A DNA stretch of 64,000 nt from an uncultured Odoribacter sp. (GCA_944321145.1 CALUKF010000008.1:1-64000); one strand, 5' to 3'; positions 29,024 through 36,551 are shown, counted from the first letter of the stretch. Numbers and translations are program-made. Notes: generated by a model not told the origin, from the letters alone.

Positions 29024-30211
29024 TCACTTGATATAAACAGTCCTCCCCTCAATCTCCACGTCAATCCGTGACACTTTCTCCAACATCCGCAGCACAATCG
29101 AAAAATCCTTGTACCGCTCCAGGTCGCCCGAGAAACGCAACTCCTTCAACGCCTCGTTCCCAAACTCCACATCCACATTATACCACCGCTTCACCCGCTC
29201 CATGATATTCTCCAGCGTCTCGTCCTCGAAAATAAACAACCCGTCCTTCCATGCCACGTAACTCCGCGCATCCACCTCGTGCCGCTCGAAATGCCCGTCC
29301 GCCTTCCCGAACACCGCCTGCTCGTTCGGCACCAGCTCCATGCTCTTCATCCCGTCCGTCACCTTCACGCGCCCCTCTGCCAGCGTCGTCTCAATCGTAG
29401 CATCCTCCTCATACGCCGACACATTGAAATGCGTCCCCAGCACCTCCACCGTCATCTCGTCCAACACCTGCACCCGGAACGGACGCTTCCGGTCCTTTGC
29501 CACCTCGAAATACACCTCCCCCTTCACAAACACCTTCCGCTCCTTCCCCACAAAACGCACCGGATAACGCAACTCCGACCCCGCGTTCAGCCACACCCGC
29601 GTCCCGTCCTCCAGCACCAGCTTGAACTCCCCGCCCCGCGGCGTAGTCACCGTATTAAACACCAACTGCTCCTCCGCCGCGCCAGCCTTCTTCCCCGCCT
29701 TCCGGTACGACAGCCCGTCCGCCTGCTTGTCCACCACCACATCCCCGCTCTTGAACGTACCGACCGTCTTCTCCTCCATCACCATCTGCTGCCCGTTGCT
29801 CAACGTAAGCACAGCCTTCGTCACCCCCGGCTTGATGCTGTCCGCCGGCACCGATGCCACCACCGGGGCGGCAACCTCCTTGCTCTCATGAATCAGCCAT
29901 GCGGCAACGCCGAAACCCACAGCCACTGCCACCGCCGCCGCATAACGCGCCACCGGATGGAACAGCCACCGCCGCGCCGAAATCCGCCGCCGCACCCGCT
30001 GCCAATCCGCCTCCACGCTCGGCGCATAGCGGTAAGACTTCGGCTCCTCGCCCTTTGCCACACGCTCTGCCACGCGGCGGTACACCTCCCGGTGCTCCTC
30101 CCGCTCCGACAGCCACGCCTCCAGCCGCGCCTTATCCTCCGGGCTTATCGCCCCGCTGATATCGGCTGCAATCCGTTTGGCAATCTCGCTATATTCAAAA
30201 AATCTGTCCAT
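29024..30211 (-). CDS. FecR-family anti-sigma factor
   Basis: This 395-residue membrane regulator has a cytoplasmic N-terminal domain (1-85) that should bind the sigma factor. A single membrane segment follows (about 88-107, ARYAAAVAVAVGFGVAAWLI). The periplasmic FecR domain (about 190-290) contains GGEFKLVLEDGTRVWLNAGSEL-type residues. The C-terminal DUF4974-like domain (about 320-395) would contact the STN domain of the transporter. It sits 97 bp after the sigma gene and just before SusC1, the standard order. Confidence 0.93.
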   Translation of the reverse strand: MDRFFEYSEIAKRIAADISGAISPEDKARLEAWLSEREEHREVYRRVAERVAKGEEPKSYRYAPSVEADWQRVRRRISARRWLFHPVARYAAAVAVAVGFGVAAWLIHESKEVAAPVVASVPADSIKPGVTKAVLTLSNGQQMVMEEKTVGTFKSGDVVVDKQADGLSYRKAGKKAGAAEEQLVFNTVTTPRGGEFKLVLEDGTRVWLNAGSELRYPVRFVGKERKVFVKGEVYFEVAKDRKRPFRVQVLDEMTVEVLGTHFNVSAYEEDATIETTLAEGRVKVTDGMKSMELVPNEQAVFGKADGHFERHEVDARSYVAWKDGLFIFEDETLENIMERVKRWYNVDVEFGNEALKELRFSGDLERYKDFSIVLRMLEKVSRIDVEIEGRTVYIK

Positions 30212-30308
30212 AACAATACAATCTTTTTCCCATAAGACACATTTTTGGAAAAAAGTATGAATGAAAAAACAAGATATTTCGTTAAATAAACCTAATCACC
30301 TCTCTATC

Positions 30309-30863
30309 TTACACTTCCAGCCACATAAAAATCATCACAACCAACGCCCCCAACTCTTTCTGCAAAGCAGCAATCGCATTATACTTTAAAGTCTTCACCG
30401 TATTCACCGACACCGCCAGCTCCTCCGCAATCTCCTGCAGCCCCAGCCCCTTCAGCGTCAGCCGCATGACGCGCTCGCTCTGCTCCGGCAGCCGGTCAAT
30501 CGCGGCATACAGCGCATTCACCGACTCCTCCTCGATGACCGTCTCCGCAAACTCCTCGTCCGAACGGTCGGGCAACTCCCCCAGCAACTCCTCGCGGAAC
30601 TGCCCGTCGCGCAGGTAATTCAGGCACAGGTTCCGCACCGTCTTATACAAATAAGCCTTCACCGCCGCGATGTCCTTCACCTCCTCCCGCCGTTCCCACA
30701 GCCGCACAAACGCCTCCTGCGCCATGTCCTTCCCCAGCGCCTCGTCCTTCAGCATCCGGTCGGCAACAGCGCACAACCCCGGGTACAAAGCCTTGAACAC
30801 CCGCTCAAAGGTCTTCACATCCCAATTGTTTATGTGCATCATATCATCTGTGTTCTCTGCCAT
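30309..30863 (-). CDS. ECF-type RNA polymerase sigma factor
   Basis: The 184-residue sigma-70-family protein has region 2 (about 15-85, with DMAQEAFVRLWERR and a YLYKTVRNLCLNYLR block). Region 4 (about 120-175) has a helix-turn-helix LGLQEIAEELAVSVNTVKTL. I use the ATG at 30863, because a TATATTTG -7 box lies 22 bp upstream; the in-frame ATG at 31019 would add a Gly/Trp-rich stretch unlike the family. It should direct transcription of the SusC/SusD locus when released by FecR. Confidence 0.9.
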   Translation of the reverse strand: MAENTDDMMHINNWDVKTFERVFKALYPGLCAVADRMLKDEALGKDMAQEAFVRLWERREEVKDIAAVKAYLYKTVRNLCLNYLRDGQFREELLGELPDRSDEEFAETVIEEESVNALYAAIDRLPEQSERVMRLTLKGLGLQEIAEELAVSVNTVKTLKYNAIAALQKELGALVVMIFMWLEV

Positions 30864-30884
30864 ATCTTTCCCTATTAGCCGCGC

Positions 30885-30892
30885 CAAATATA
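30885..30892 (-). promoter_or_regulatory. -7 box (TATATTTG) for the ECF sigma gene
   Basis: The minus-strand TATATTTG matches TAnnTTTG 22 bp before the chosen start codon. It suggests basal expression from the housekeeping sigma factor. A clear -33 TTG was not found. Confidence 0.5.
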
Positions 30893-31029
30893 CAAAATAA
30901 ATCAAAACCCTTGCACACCTTCCCCCCATATTCCCGCCCATTTTTCCGCCCCAAACCCACAACCCGCTACCTTCCAACCACTTATCCCATCTCCCCGCCA
31001 ACCGTCTCCCCTCCCGCACCCCTCCCTAT

Positions 31030-31185
31030 CCCCTCCGTATCTAACCTACTGCCTATAAGAAGCCTATGGGAAGCATCTTCGGAGCAACTTCGGACTATCA
31101 GCATACATATCCGTAGATAGTCAAAAGATATAAAACAAAAACGGGAATAGCACTTCCCATAGGCTTCCCACCGGCTACGGAGGGG
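31030..31185. repeat. Nested inverted-repeat region upstream of meaB
   Basis: Three inverted-repeat pairs are nested around one centre. They are cccctccgta (31030-31039) with tacggagggg (31176-31185), aagcctatgggaag (31060-31073) with cttcccataggctt (31153-31166), and gactatc (31093-31099) with gatagtc (31116-31122). The region lies between the divergent ECF sigma and meaB genes and encodes no protein I can support. It may be a small non-autonomous element or a large folded RNA or DNA structure. Confidence 0.6.
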
Positions 31186-31251
31186 ACTCGGAGGGGAATG
31201 GGACGGGAAGCAGGCAGGCAGGCAATTTGCAGGCGGATTTTTGGAAATAAA

Positions 31252-31282
31252 TTGACGGGCGAAAATAAAAACGCTATCTTTG
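31252..31282 (+). promoter_or_regulatory. Promoter for meaB
   Basis: TTG at 31252-31254 is followed after 20 bp by TATCTTTG at 31275-31282, a full match to the Bacteroidales -33/-7 promoter. The predicted transcript start is about 18 bp before the meaB ATG. Confidence 0.7.
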
Positions 31283-31307
31283 CCGGCAAACCAAAAATAG
31301 ATGAACC

Positions 31308-32414
31308 ATGTCTGAGAACATTGAACATCCGGAGAATTCTCCGGAATACGAAGGACTGAAAGTCAATAAAGGGATTCCGCAGCCGGAGGCGATGAACCCG
31401 AACCTTGCGGCACGGCTGAAGATGATAAAGCGGAGGACGCTCGGCGTCGAGGACTATGTGGAGGGCATCCTGCGCGGGGACATCAACATCCTGAGCCAGG
31501 CGATTACGCTCGTCGAGAGCGCGAAGCCGGAGCACCAGGCAGTGGCGCAGGAGGTCATCCGGCGGTGCCTGCCGTCGTCGGGGCAAAGCGTGCGCATCGG
31601 CATCACGGGCGTTCCGGGAGCGGGGAAGAGCACGTTTATCGAGAGTTTCGGCAAGTACCTGACGGGCGAAGGGCATAAGATTGCCGTGCTCGCCATCGAC
31701 CCGAGCAGCGAGCGGTCGAAGGGCAGCATTCTCGGGGACAAGACGCGCATGGAGGAATTGTCGCGCGACCCGCATGCTTACATCCGTCCTTCCCCCTCGG
31801 CAGGTTCGCTGGGAGGCGTGGCGCGGAAGACGCGCGAGGCGATGATTCTGTGCGAGACGGCAGGGTATGACATTATTCTCATCGAGACGGTGGGCGTCGG
31901 GCAGAGCGAGACGGCGGTGCACTCGATGGTGGATTTTTTCCTGCTGGTGCAGATTGCGGGCGCAGGCGACGAACTGCAAGGCATCAAGCGGGGCATCATG
32001 GAGATGGCGGACAGCATCATCATCAACAAGGCGGACGGGAACAATGTGCAACGGGCAGAGCTGGCAAGGGCACAGTTGCAGATGGCGCTGCATTATTTCC
32101 CGCCACACGAGTCGGGCGTGGAACCCAAGGTCATGACGTGCTCGGCATACGAACGCACGGGCATCGACGAGGTGTGGAAGAACATCCTGGCGTATTGCAG
32201 CACGACGCAGCAGAACGGGTATTTCGAGAGGCGGCGGGCGGAGCAGGCGAAGTATTGGATGTATGAGACAATCAACGAGCAGTTGCGCAATCATTTCTAC
32301 CAGAGCCAGCAGGAGAACCTGAAGCGGGCAGAGGCGGAAGTGACGGCAAACCGCGTCAGTTCGTTTGCAGCGGCATTCGACCTGTTGGAGAAATATTTCA
32401 AGGAGAGGGGGTGA
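31308..32414 (+). CDS. meaB: Methylmalonyl-CoA mutase-associated GTPase MeaB
   Basis: MeaB (ArgK-like) is a G3E-family GTPase that protects methylmalonyl-CoA mutase and gates delivery of its cobalamin cofactor. The 368-residue protein has P-loop GVPGAGKST near residue 104, the GRTRMEELS-like switch and the ETVGVGQSE motif (about 194). NKADG gives guanine specificity. The mutase genes are not in this window. The gene stands alone between its promoter and a strong terminator. Confidence 0.94.
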   Translation: MSENIEHPENSPEYEGLKVNKGIPQPEAMNPNLAARLKMIKRRTLGVEDYVEGILRGDINILSQAITLVESAKPEHQAVAQEVIRRCLPSSGQSVRIGITGVPGAGKSTFIESFGKYLTGEGHKIAVLAIDPSSERSKGSILGDKTRMEELSRDPHAYIRPSPSAGSLGGVARKTREAMILCETAGYDIILIETVGVGQSETAVHSMVDFFLLVQIAGAGDELQGIKRGIMEMADSIIINKADGNNVQRAELARAQLQMALHYFPPHESGVEPKVMTCSAYERTGIDEVWKNILAYCSTTQQNGYFERRRAEQAKYWMYETINEQLRNHFYQSQQENLKRAEAEVTANRVSSFAAAFDLLEKYFKERG

Positions 32415-32424
32415 GGGGATTATT

Positions 32425-32472
32425 TTATCCCATAAAAAGGGGTACGCGTGCTTGCCTCTTTTTATGGGATAA
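32425..32472. terminator. Bidirectional terminator after meaB
   Basis: An 18-bp stem with one G-T mismatch (arms 32425-32442 and 32455-32472) contains A- and T-tracts on both sides. It serves meaB on the plus strand and the DUF2442 gene on the minus strand. Confidence 0.85.
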
Positions 32473-32480
32473 TTTTTAGT

Positions 32481-32729
32481 TTATGCTTCAGCCCCATGTT
32501 CTAAAAGGAACTCCGGGGCAATATCAATTTTGCCATTTCCCCAAGTGACTGTCCAGCCGTCGAGGGCAAAATCCTTGAAAACGTCCAAATCGGACAATGC
32601 TCCGAAAAGGGCAGGTTTATCAGCAAGCAATGGCGCAAAGTCAAATACTTTATGGCTACCATCATTAAAAGTCAATGCCAGCTTGTAGCCTTCCACGTAA
32701 CTGGCAGCCGTCACCCAAGTCAGTTTCAT
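32481..32729 (-). CDS. DUF2442 domain protein
   Basis: This 82-residue protein fits the DUF2442 family: an N-terminal V-x-A-x-Y-x-x-GYKL-x-x-x-F-x-DG block, then FAPLL and a C-terminal TVTWGNGKIDIAPE. It lies 8 bp downstream of a DUF4160 gene. The two families occur together very often, sometimes annotated as a toxin-antitoxin pair, although no activity is established. Confidence 0.85.
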   Translation of the reverse strand: MKLTWVTAASYVEGYKLALTFNDGSHKVFDFAPLLADKPALFGALSDLDVFKDFALDGWTVTWGNGKIDIAPEFLLEHGAEA

Positions 32730-32737
32730 ACGCTCAA

Positions 32738-32995
32738 TTAATTTAATGGTTCAATACTCTTCAAACTTTCTCCGTTTTCAATCCGCCTCCAATTTTCCAT
32801 CAATTCTTCCTTATGAAGGTCAAGCCATTCATAAACCAAACGCAAGGCATTGCGCGGCATGTTGCCGGTTATTTCTCCGTTCTGAATATTAATCAATGCC
32901 CGATGCTCATTATAACGGACATGGAAATGCGGCGGATTGTGTTCTTCCACGAACATCGTAATAATTATTCCATAAAATCGGCTAATCTCAGGCAT
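32738..32995 (-). CDS. DUF4160 domain protein
   Basis: This 85-residue protein has the DUF4160 hallmark: MPEISRFYGI at the start, then EEHNPPHFHVRYNEHRA (about 17-33) and a helical C-terminus with a WLDLHKEELMENW block. The upstream region has a TATATTTG -7 box (33027-33034) and a strong Shine-Dalgarno sequence (AGGAGG, 33004-33009), which is rare in this phylum. It is the first gene of the pair with DUF2442. Confidence 0.88.
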   Translation of the reverse strand: MPEISRFYGIIITMFVEEHNPPHFHVRYNEHRALINIQNGEITGNMPRNALRLVYEWLDLHKEELMENWRRIENGESLKSIEPLN

Positions 32996-33003
32996 GGTTT
33001 GTT

Positions 33004-33034
33004 CCTCCTAATTTATTATTTCACTGCAAATATA
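33004..33034 (-). promoter_or_regulatory. -7 box and strong Shine-Dalgarno for the DUF4160 gene
   Basis: The minus strand carries TATATTTG at 33027-33034 and AGGAGG at 33004-33009, the latter 8 bp before the ATG. Other genes in this window lack such ribosome binding sites. Confidence 0.55.
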
Positions 33035-33096
33035 GCCATATTTCTTCTAACTTGAGGAGAGTAGAATAAAAAAAGTATCTAGAATCGCAAGAAAAT

Positions 33097-33537
33097 TCAG
33101 CCGGCGGGGGGGAAGTCGTCGAGGAAGAGGAAGCCGGCGGAGCGGTCTACTTTGCCGCAGTAGTGGAGGATGCCGTTGGTGACGGCAACGTAGGGGGCGG
33201 AGAGGACGATGTTGTAGCGGAATGCCTGGTCGAATACCTGGCGAGTGAGGGGGACGGAAGGGGCTTTGCATTCGATGAGAAGGCGGGGGGCGCCGTCTTT
33301 GCCGAAAGCCACGATGTCGAAGCGGCGGGACATGCCGTAGAGGTCGACGGCACGCTCGACGGCAATGGCGGCAGGAGCGTAGCCTTTGTGCCCGATGAGG
33401 TAGTGGATGACGTGTTGGCGCACCCACTCTTCGGGGGTGAGGACGACGTATTTTTTGCGGATGATGTCGAATATCAGGCAGATGCCGCTTTGTTTCTTGA
33501 CTTTGTAGTCGAAGGGAGGCAGGGAGAGTGTTTCCAT
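33097..33537 (-). CDS. HsdR N-terminal-like (PD-(D/E)xK fold) small protein
   Basis: This 146-residue protein matches the type I restriction enzyme R-subunit N-terminal domain family (HSDR_N_2). The nuclease-fold core is visible as RRFDIVAFGKDGAPRLLIECKAP: Asp then ECK spaced as in PD-(D/E)xK enzymes. No helicase, methylase or specificity subunit is nearby, so it is not a restriction system. I use the ATG at 33537 (METLSLPP). It lies 10 bp upstream of the queA stop and is probably queA's downstream partner. Such stand-alone proteins are common in Bacteroidales and have no known role. Confidence 0.85.
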   Translation of the reverse strand: METLSLPPFDYKVKKQSGICLIFDIIRKKYVVLTPEEWVRQHVIHYLIGHKGYAPAAIAVERAVDLYGMSRRFDIVAFGKDGAPRLLIECKAPSVPLTRQVFDQAFRYNIVLSAPYVAVTNGILHYCGKVDRSAGFLFLDDFPPAG

Positions 33538-33547
33538 GGCAGAAGTT

Positions 33548-34789
33548 TTAGCGTTTGTATTGGGCGGGTATGCGGAGGAGGCTGCTGTCGCCATAGCTCA
33601 GGAAGCGGAAGTCGTGGCTGAGGGCATAATCGTATATGCGCTGCCAGTCGTCGCCGACGGCTGCCGCCACGAGGAGGAGGAGCGTGCTCTGCGGCTGGTG
33701 GAAATTGGTGAACAGGGCGTCAATGACCCGGAAACGGTAGCCGGGAAGGATGATAACGGTCGTGGCAGCCTTGAGGTAATCGCACTGCGCTTCGTCGAAC
33801 CACTCCAGCAAGGCGTCCATGGCTTCGCGGAGGGTGCAGGCATCGGGGAGTTCATAAGGCTCCCACTGGCTCACAGCAGCAAAGTCTTCGCGGCGGAGGA
33901 GGCGTTTGACCCCCATCCAATAAAGGCTTTCCAGCGTGCGGACGGAGGTGGTGCCGACGGCTATCACATCGCCGGATTTGTCGCGGAGGGATTCGACCAG
34001 GCGGCGGGGAACCATCACGCGCTCGGTGTGCATGTCGTGCCCGCCGATGGTCTCGGACTTGACCGGGCGGAAAGTGCCCGCGCCGACGTGGAGGGTGAGT
34101 TCCTCGATGCGCACGCCTTCCGCCCGGAGTGCTTCGAGCAGCGGGCGCGTGAAATGCAATCCCGCAGTAGGCGCCGCCACGGAGCCTTCCTCACGGGAAT
34201 AGACGGTCTGGTAACGGATTTCGTCGGATGCTTCCGATTCGCGGTTGAGATAGGGAGGAATGGGGATGCGCCCGCAAGCCTCCAGGACTTCGCTGAAGGA
34301 AAGGGCATCGTCCCACACGAAGCGCACAAGTGCTTCGCCACTGGTTACTTCCTGTTTTTCGGCAGTCAGGACATATTCCTTGCCGTCTTTGGCAAAGGTG
34401 CAGGAGACTGCGCCTTCTTTCCATTTCTTCAGGTTGCCGACCATGCAACTCCAGACACAGGTGCCACGGGAAGCGAAATTCAGGGCGTAATCCACGGGAG
34501 CGACCGGCTCCAGGCAGAAGACCTCAATGGCCGCGCCGGTGGGCTTGCGAAAGAAAATGCGGGCATGGATGACCTTGGTGTTGTTGAAAACCAAGGTTTG
34601 CCCGGATTGCAAGAGGTTTTGCACTTCAAAGAAGCGGCGCTCGGCGATTTGCCCGTCCGCGTAGCATAAAAGTTTGGAGTCCTCGCGGTTAGGCAAGGGG
34701 AAACGGGCTATCCGGCTGTCCGGCAAATCGTATGTGTAGTCCTCGATGCGTATGTTTTTTAAATATTCAAGCTCCAATGTCGTTTTCAT
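33548..34789 (-). CDS. queA: S-adenosylmethionine:tRNA ribosyltransferase-isomerase QueA
   Basis: QueA transfers the ribosyl group of S-adenosylmethionine to preQ1-tRNA to form epoxyqueuosine. The 413-residue protein is longer than the E. coli enzyme (about 356) but typical for Bacteroidota. Conserved blocks include DYTYDLPDSRIARFPLPNRE, PTAGLHFT near 205 and HVGAGTFRPVK near 235. The TNFHQPQSTLLLLVAA motif is near 365. The small HsdR-N-like gene follows closely. Confidence 0.95.
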   Translation of the reverse strand: MKTTLELEYLKNIRIEDYTYDLPDSRIARFPLPNREDSKLLCYADGQIAERRFFEVQNLLQSGQTLVFNNTKVIHARIFFRKPTGAAIEVFCLEPVAPVDYALNFASRGTCVWSCMVGNLKKWKEGAVSCTFAKDGKEYVLTAEKQEVTSGEALVRFVWDDALSFSEVLEACGRIPIPPYLNRESEASDEIRYQTVYSREEGSVAAPTAGLHFTRPLLEALRAEGVRIEELTLHVGAGTFRPVKSETIGGHDMHTERVMVPRRLVESLRDKSGDVIAVGTTSVRTLESLYWMGVKRLLRREDFAAVSQWEPYELPDACTLREAMDALLEWFDEAQCDYLKAATTVIILPGYRFRVIDALFTNFHQPQSTLLLLVAAAVGDDWQRIYDYALSHDFRFLSYGDSSLLRIPAQYKR

Positions 34790-34839
34790 TTTGCCGTTTG
34801 ACGATTATGTTCTAACTTTATTGCCGCAAAAAAGGCGCA

Positions 34840-34847
34840 CAAAGATA
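34840..34847 (-). promoter_or_regulatory. -7 box (TATCTTTG) for queA
   Basis: Minus-strand TATCTTTG lies 50 bp upstream of the queA start; no convincing -33 element is visible. It sits beside the heptameric repeats that lead into the divergent AMP nucleosidase gene. Confidence 0.45.
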
Positions 34848-34856
34848 GTAAAAAGA

Positions 34857-34905
34857 GATGAACGATGAGCGATTAACGATTAACGATTAACGAGGAAGGA
34901 TGAAG
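34857..34905 (+). repeat. Degenerate heptamer tandem repeat overlapping the AMP nucleosidase start
   Basis: Seven 7-bp units run in tandem: gatgaac, gatgagc, gattaac three times (34871-34891), gaggaag and gatgaag. The last contains the ATG at 34900. The identical central units could gain or lose copies by slippage. Confidence 0.8.
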
Positions 34906-35670
34906 ACGAAAAAAGAAATCGTAGATAATTGGTTGCCACGGTACACGGGGCGGGAGTTGAAGGATTTTACGAAATATATCCTGTTGACGAATTTCGAGTA
35001 TTACCTGGAGTTGTTTGCGGAGATGTACCACGTGCCTATCAGCGGCGGGGATAAGACCATGCCCAGCGTGGCAAGCGAGGGGTTGACCCTTATCAATTTC
35101 GGGATGGGCAGCCCAAACGCTGCGACTATTTTAGATTTATTGAGCGCGGTGGAGCCGGAAGCAGTCCTGTTTATCGGGAAATGCGGAGGGCTGAAGGACA
35201 AAACCGCCGTGGGGGATTACATCTTGCCTATTGCTGCCATCAAAGGCGAAGGGACGTCAGACGACTACCTGCCCCACGAAGTGCCTGCCCTGCCGGCATT
35301 CAGCATACAAAAAGCCTGTTCGAAAGCCATCGTGGCGCACAACCGGAAATATTATACTGGCACTGTATATACCACCAACCGGAGGGTGTGGGAATACGAC
35401 GACCGGTTCAAAGACTATCTGCTGAGCACGAGGGCAATGGCGGTAGACATGGAGACAGCGACCATTTTCACGGTGGGATTTGCCAACCGGATTCCAACGG
35501 GGGCATTGCTGCTGGTGTCCGACCGCCCGATGATTTCGGAAGGCATCAAAACCGCCGAGTCAGACAAGCACGTGACACAGCAGTTTGTGCGGCAGCATTT
35601 GGAAATCGGCATTGAGACGCTGAAACACATACAAGAGAAGAATTATTCTGTCAAACATCTAATATTCTAA
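34900..35670 (+). CDS. amn: AMP nucleosidase
   Basis: The enzyme hydrolyses AMP to adenine and ribose 5-phosphate. The 256-residue protein has the short Bacteroidota form, corresponding to the catalytic C-terminal half of E. coli Amn. The nucleoside-phosphorylase fold shows LINFGMGSPNAATILDLL near residue 66, FIGKCGGL near 92 and AVDMETATIF near 186. LLLVSDRPM near 207 carries the likely catalytic Asp. The start at 34900 is inside the last heptamer repeat. Confidence 0.9.
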   Translation: MKTKKEIVDNWLPRYTGRELKDFTKYILLTNFEYYLELFAEMYHVPISGGDKTMPSVASEGLTLINFGMGSPNAATILDLLSAVEPEAVLFIGKCGGLKDKTAVGDYILPIAAIKGEGTSDDYLPHEVPALPAFSIQKACSKAIVAHNRKYYTGTVYTTNRRVWEYDDRFKDYLLSTRAMAVDMETATIFTVGFANRIPTGALLLVSDRPMISEGIKTAESDKHVTQQFVRQHLEIGIETLKHIQEKNYSVKHLIF

Positions 35671-35676
35671 GAAGAA

Positions 35677-36081
35677 ATGGGGAAAAACTATTGTCTGTGC
35701 ATAGGAGTGCTGCTCTGCATGTTGCTTGCAGGTGCTTGCCGTGAAAAAAAGAGCAGCCAAGGCGGAGGCGACACGCAGGTGGAATGGGTGCAGAAAACGT
35801 GGGATTTCGGGGAACTCACGGCAGGCGAGGAAGTGTGCCATACGTTCCGGTTTAAGAATACAGGCGACCGTGCGTTCATCATAAAAAAGGTCGAAACCGG
35901 GTGCAGCTGCACCACCGCAAACTATGACCGGGCGCCTGTCCCGCCGGGGAAAGAGGGAAAAATAGAAATAACTTTCAACTCTTCGGGCAGATATGGCAAA
36001 CAATACAAAGAAATCCGTATCTTTGCAAACCTGCCGGAGAATTATACGGCAGTCCGGTTCACGGCAAACGTGAGGGAATGA
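35677..36081 (+). CDS. DUF1573 family lipoprotein
   Basis: This 134-residue protein has lipobox LAGAC (Cys21). A single DUF1573 (Ig-like) domain of about 100 residues follows, with the characteristic WDFGEL...FRFKNTGDRAFIIKKVETGCSCTT pattern. Function is unknown; the family is abundant in Bacteroidota envelopes. It lies just upstream of yajC, a conserved neighbourhood. Confidence 0.9.
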   Translation: MGKNYCLCIGVLLCMLLAGACREKKSSQGGGDTQVEWVQKTWDFGELTAGEEVCHTFRFKNTGDRAFIIKKVETGCSCTTANYDRAPVPPGKEGKIEITFNSSGRYGKQYKEIRIFANLPENYTAVRFTANVRE

Positions 36082-36115
36082 AAATAATAACAATAACTAT
36101 ATTAATAATTTAAGT

Positions 36116-36433
36116 ATGAACACATTATTTATTGCATTACAAGCATCAGGAGCACAAGGCAGTGCGTGGGGAAGTTTTATACCCTTGATTTTAATCATCG
36201 TGGTATTCTGGTTCTTCATGATTCGCCCGCAGATGAAGAGACAAAAAGAATTGAAAAATTTCCGTGACTCCCTGAAGAAAGGGGACAAAATCGTCACGAC
36301 CGGCGGTATTTACGGGAAAGTACAGGAAATCGGCGACTACTATATCATCATGGAGGTAGAAGGCCAGAACCACCTGAAGGTAGACAAATCGGCTGTCATC
36401 AAAGATATGACGGACGCTGCTCCGGCAAAATAA
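36116..36433 (+). CDS. yajC: Preprotein translocase subunit YajC
   Basis: YajC is the small auxiliary subunit of the SecDF-YajC complex. The 105-residue protein has one N-terminal membrane segment (about 22-40, FIPLILIIVVFWFFMIRP). A basic stretch and a small soluble domain with GDKIVTTGGIYGKV follow. The length is typical. It follows the DUF1573 gene by 34 bp. Confidence 0.94.
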   Translation: MNTLFIALQASGAQGSAWGSFIPLILIIVVFWFFMIRPQMKRQKELKNFRDSLKKGDKIVTTGGIYGKVQEIGDYYIIMEVEGQNHLKVDKSAVIKDMTDAAPAK

Positions 36434-36443
36434 ATCAAAGACA

Positions 36444-36551
36444 GGAAGGGGCTGTGTCAAAATACTTATCATACTCCTCTGCCTGCTTCGCAGCCACCTC
36501 CCCTATCTTAGGGGAGAAGTTTGAGAAAAGCATTTTGACACATCCTCTTCC
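36444..36551. mobile_element. MITE-like 108-bp element with terminal inverted repeats
   Basis: The 24-bp termini 36444-36467 and 36528-36551 are inverted repeats matching at 21 of 24 positions, with the shared core tgtgtcaaaat. An internal hairpin ctcccct/aggggag lies at 36498-36516. It codes for no protein and fits a non-autonomous miniature element. It ends directly at the first possible ATG of the YbbR-domain gene, separating that gene from yajC. I cannot identify the parent transposon. Confidence 0.65.

Noticed and set aside
10637..30863. Polysaccharide utilisation locus
   Set aside because: SusC/SusD and ECF/FecR genes are present, but there is no glycoside hydrolase, lyase or esterase within the run. 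The enzymes present are HExxH metallohydrolases.
30864..31019. Upstream start for the ECF sigma factor
   Set aside because: The extension is Gly/Trp-rich and unlike the family, and a -7 box sits between it and the accepted ATG.
33097..33537. Type I restriction system
   Set aside because: Only an N-terminal-like nuclease fold is present; no methylase, specificity or helicase subunit lies nearby.
33536..34669. Long plus-strand reading frame opposite queA
   Set aside because: It is antisense to the well-conserved queA; its composition follows from GC-rich queA codons and it matches no family.
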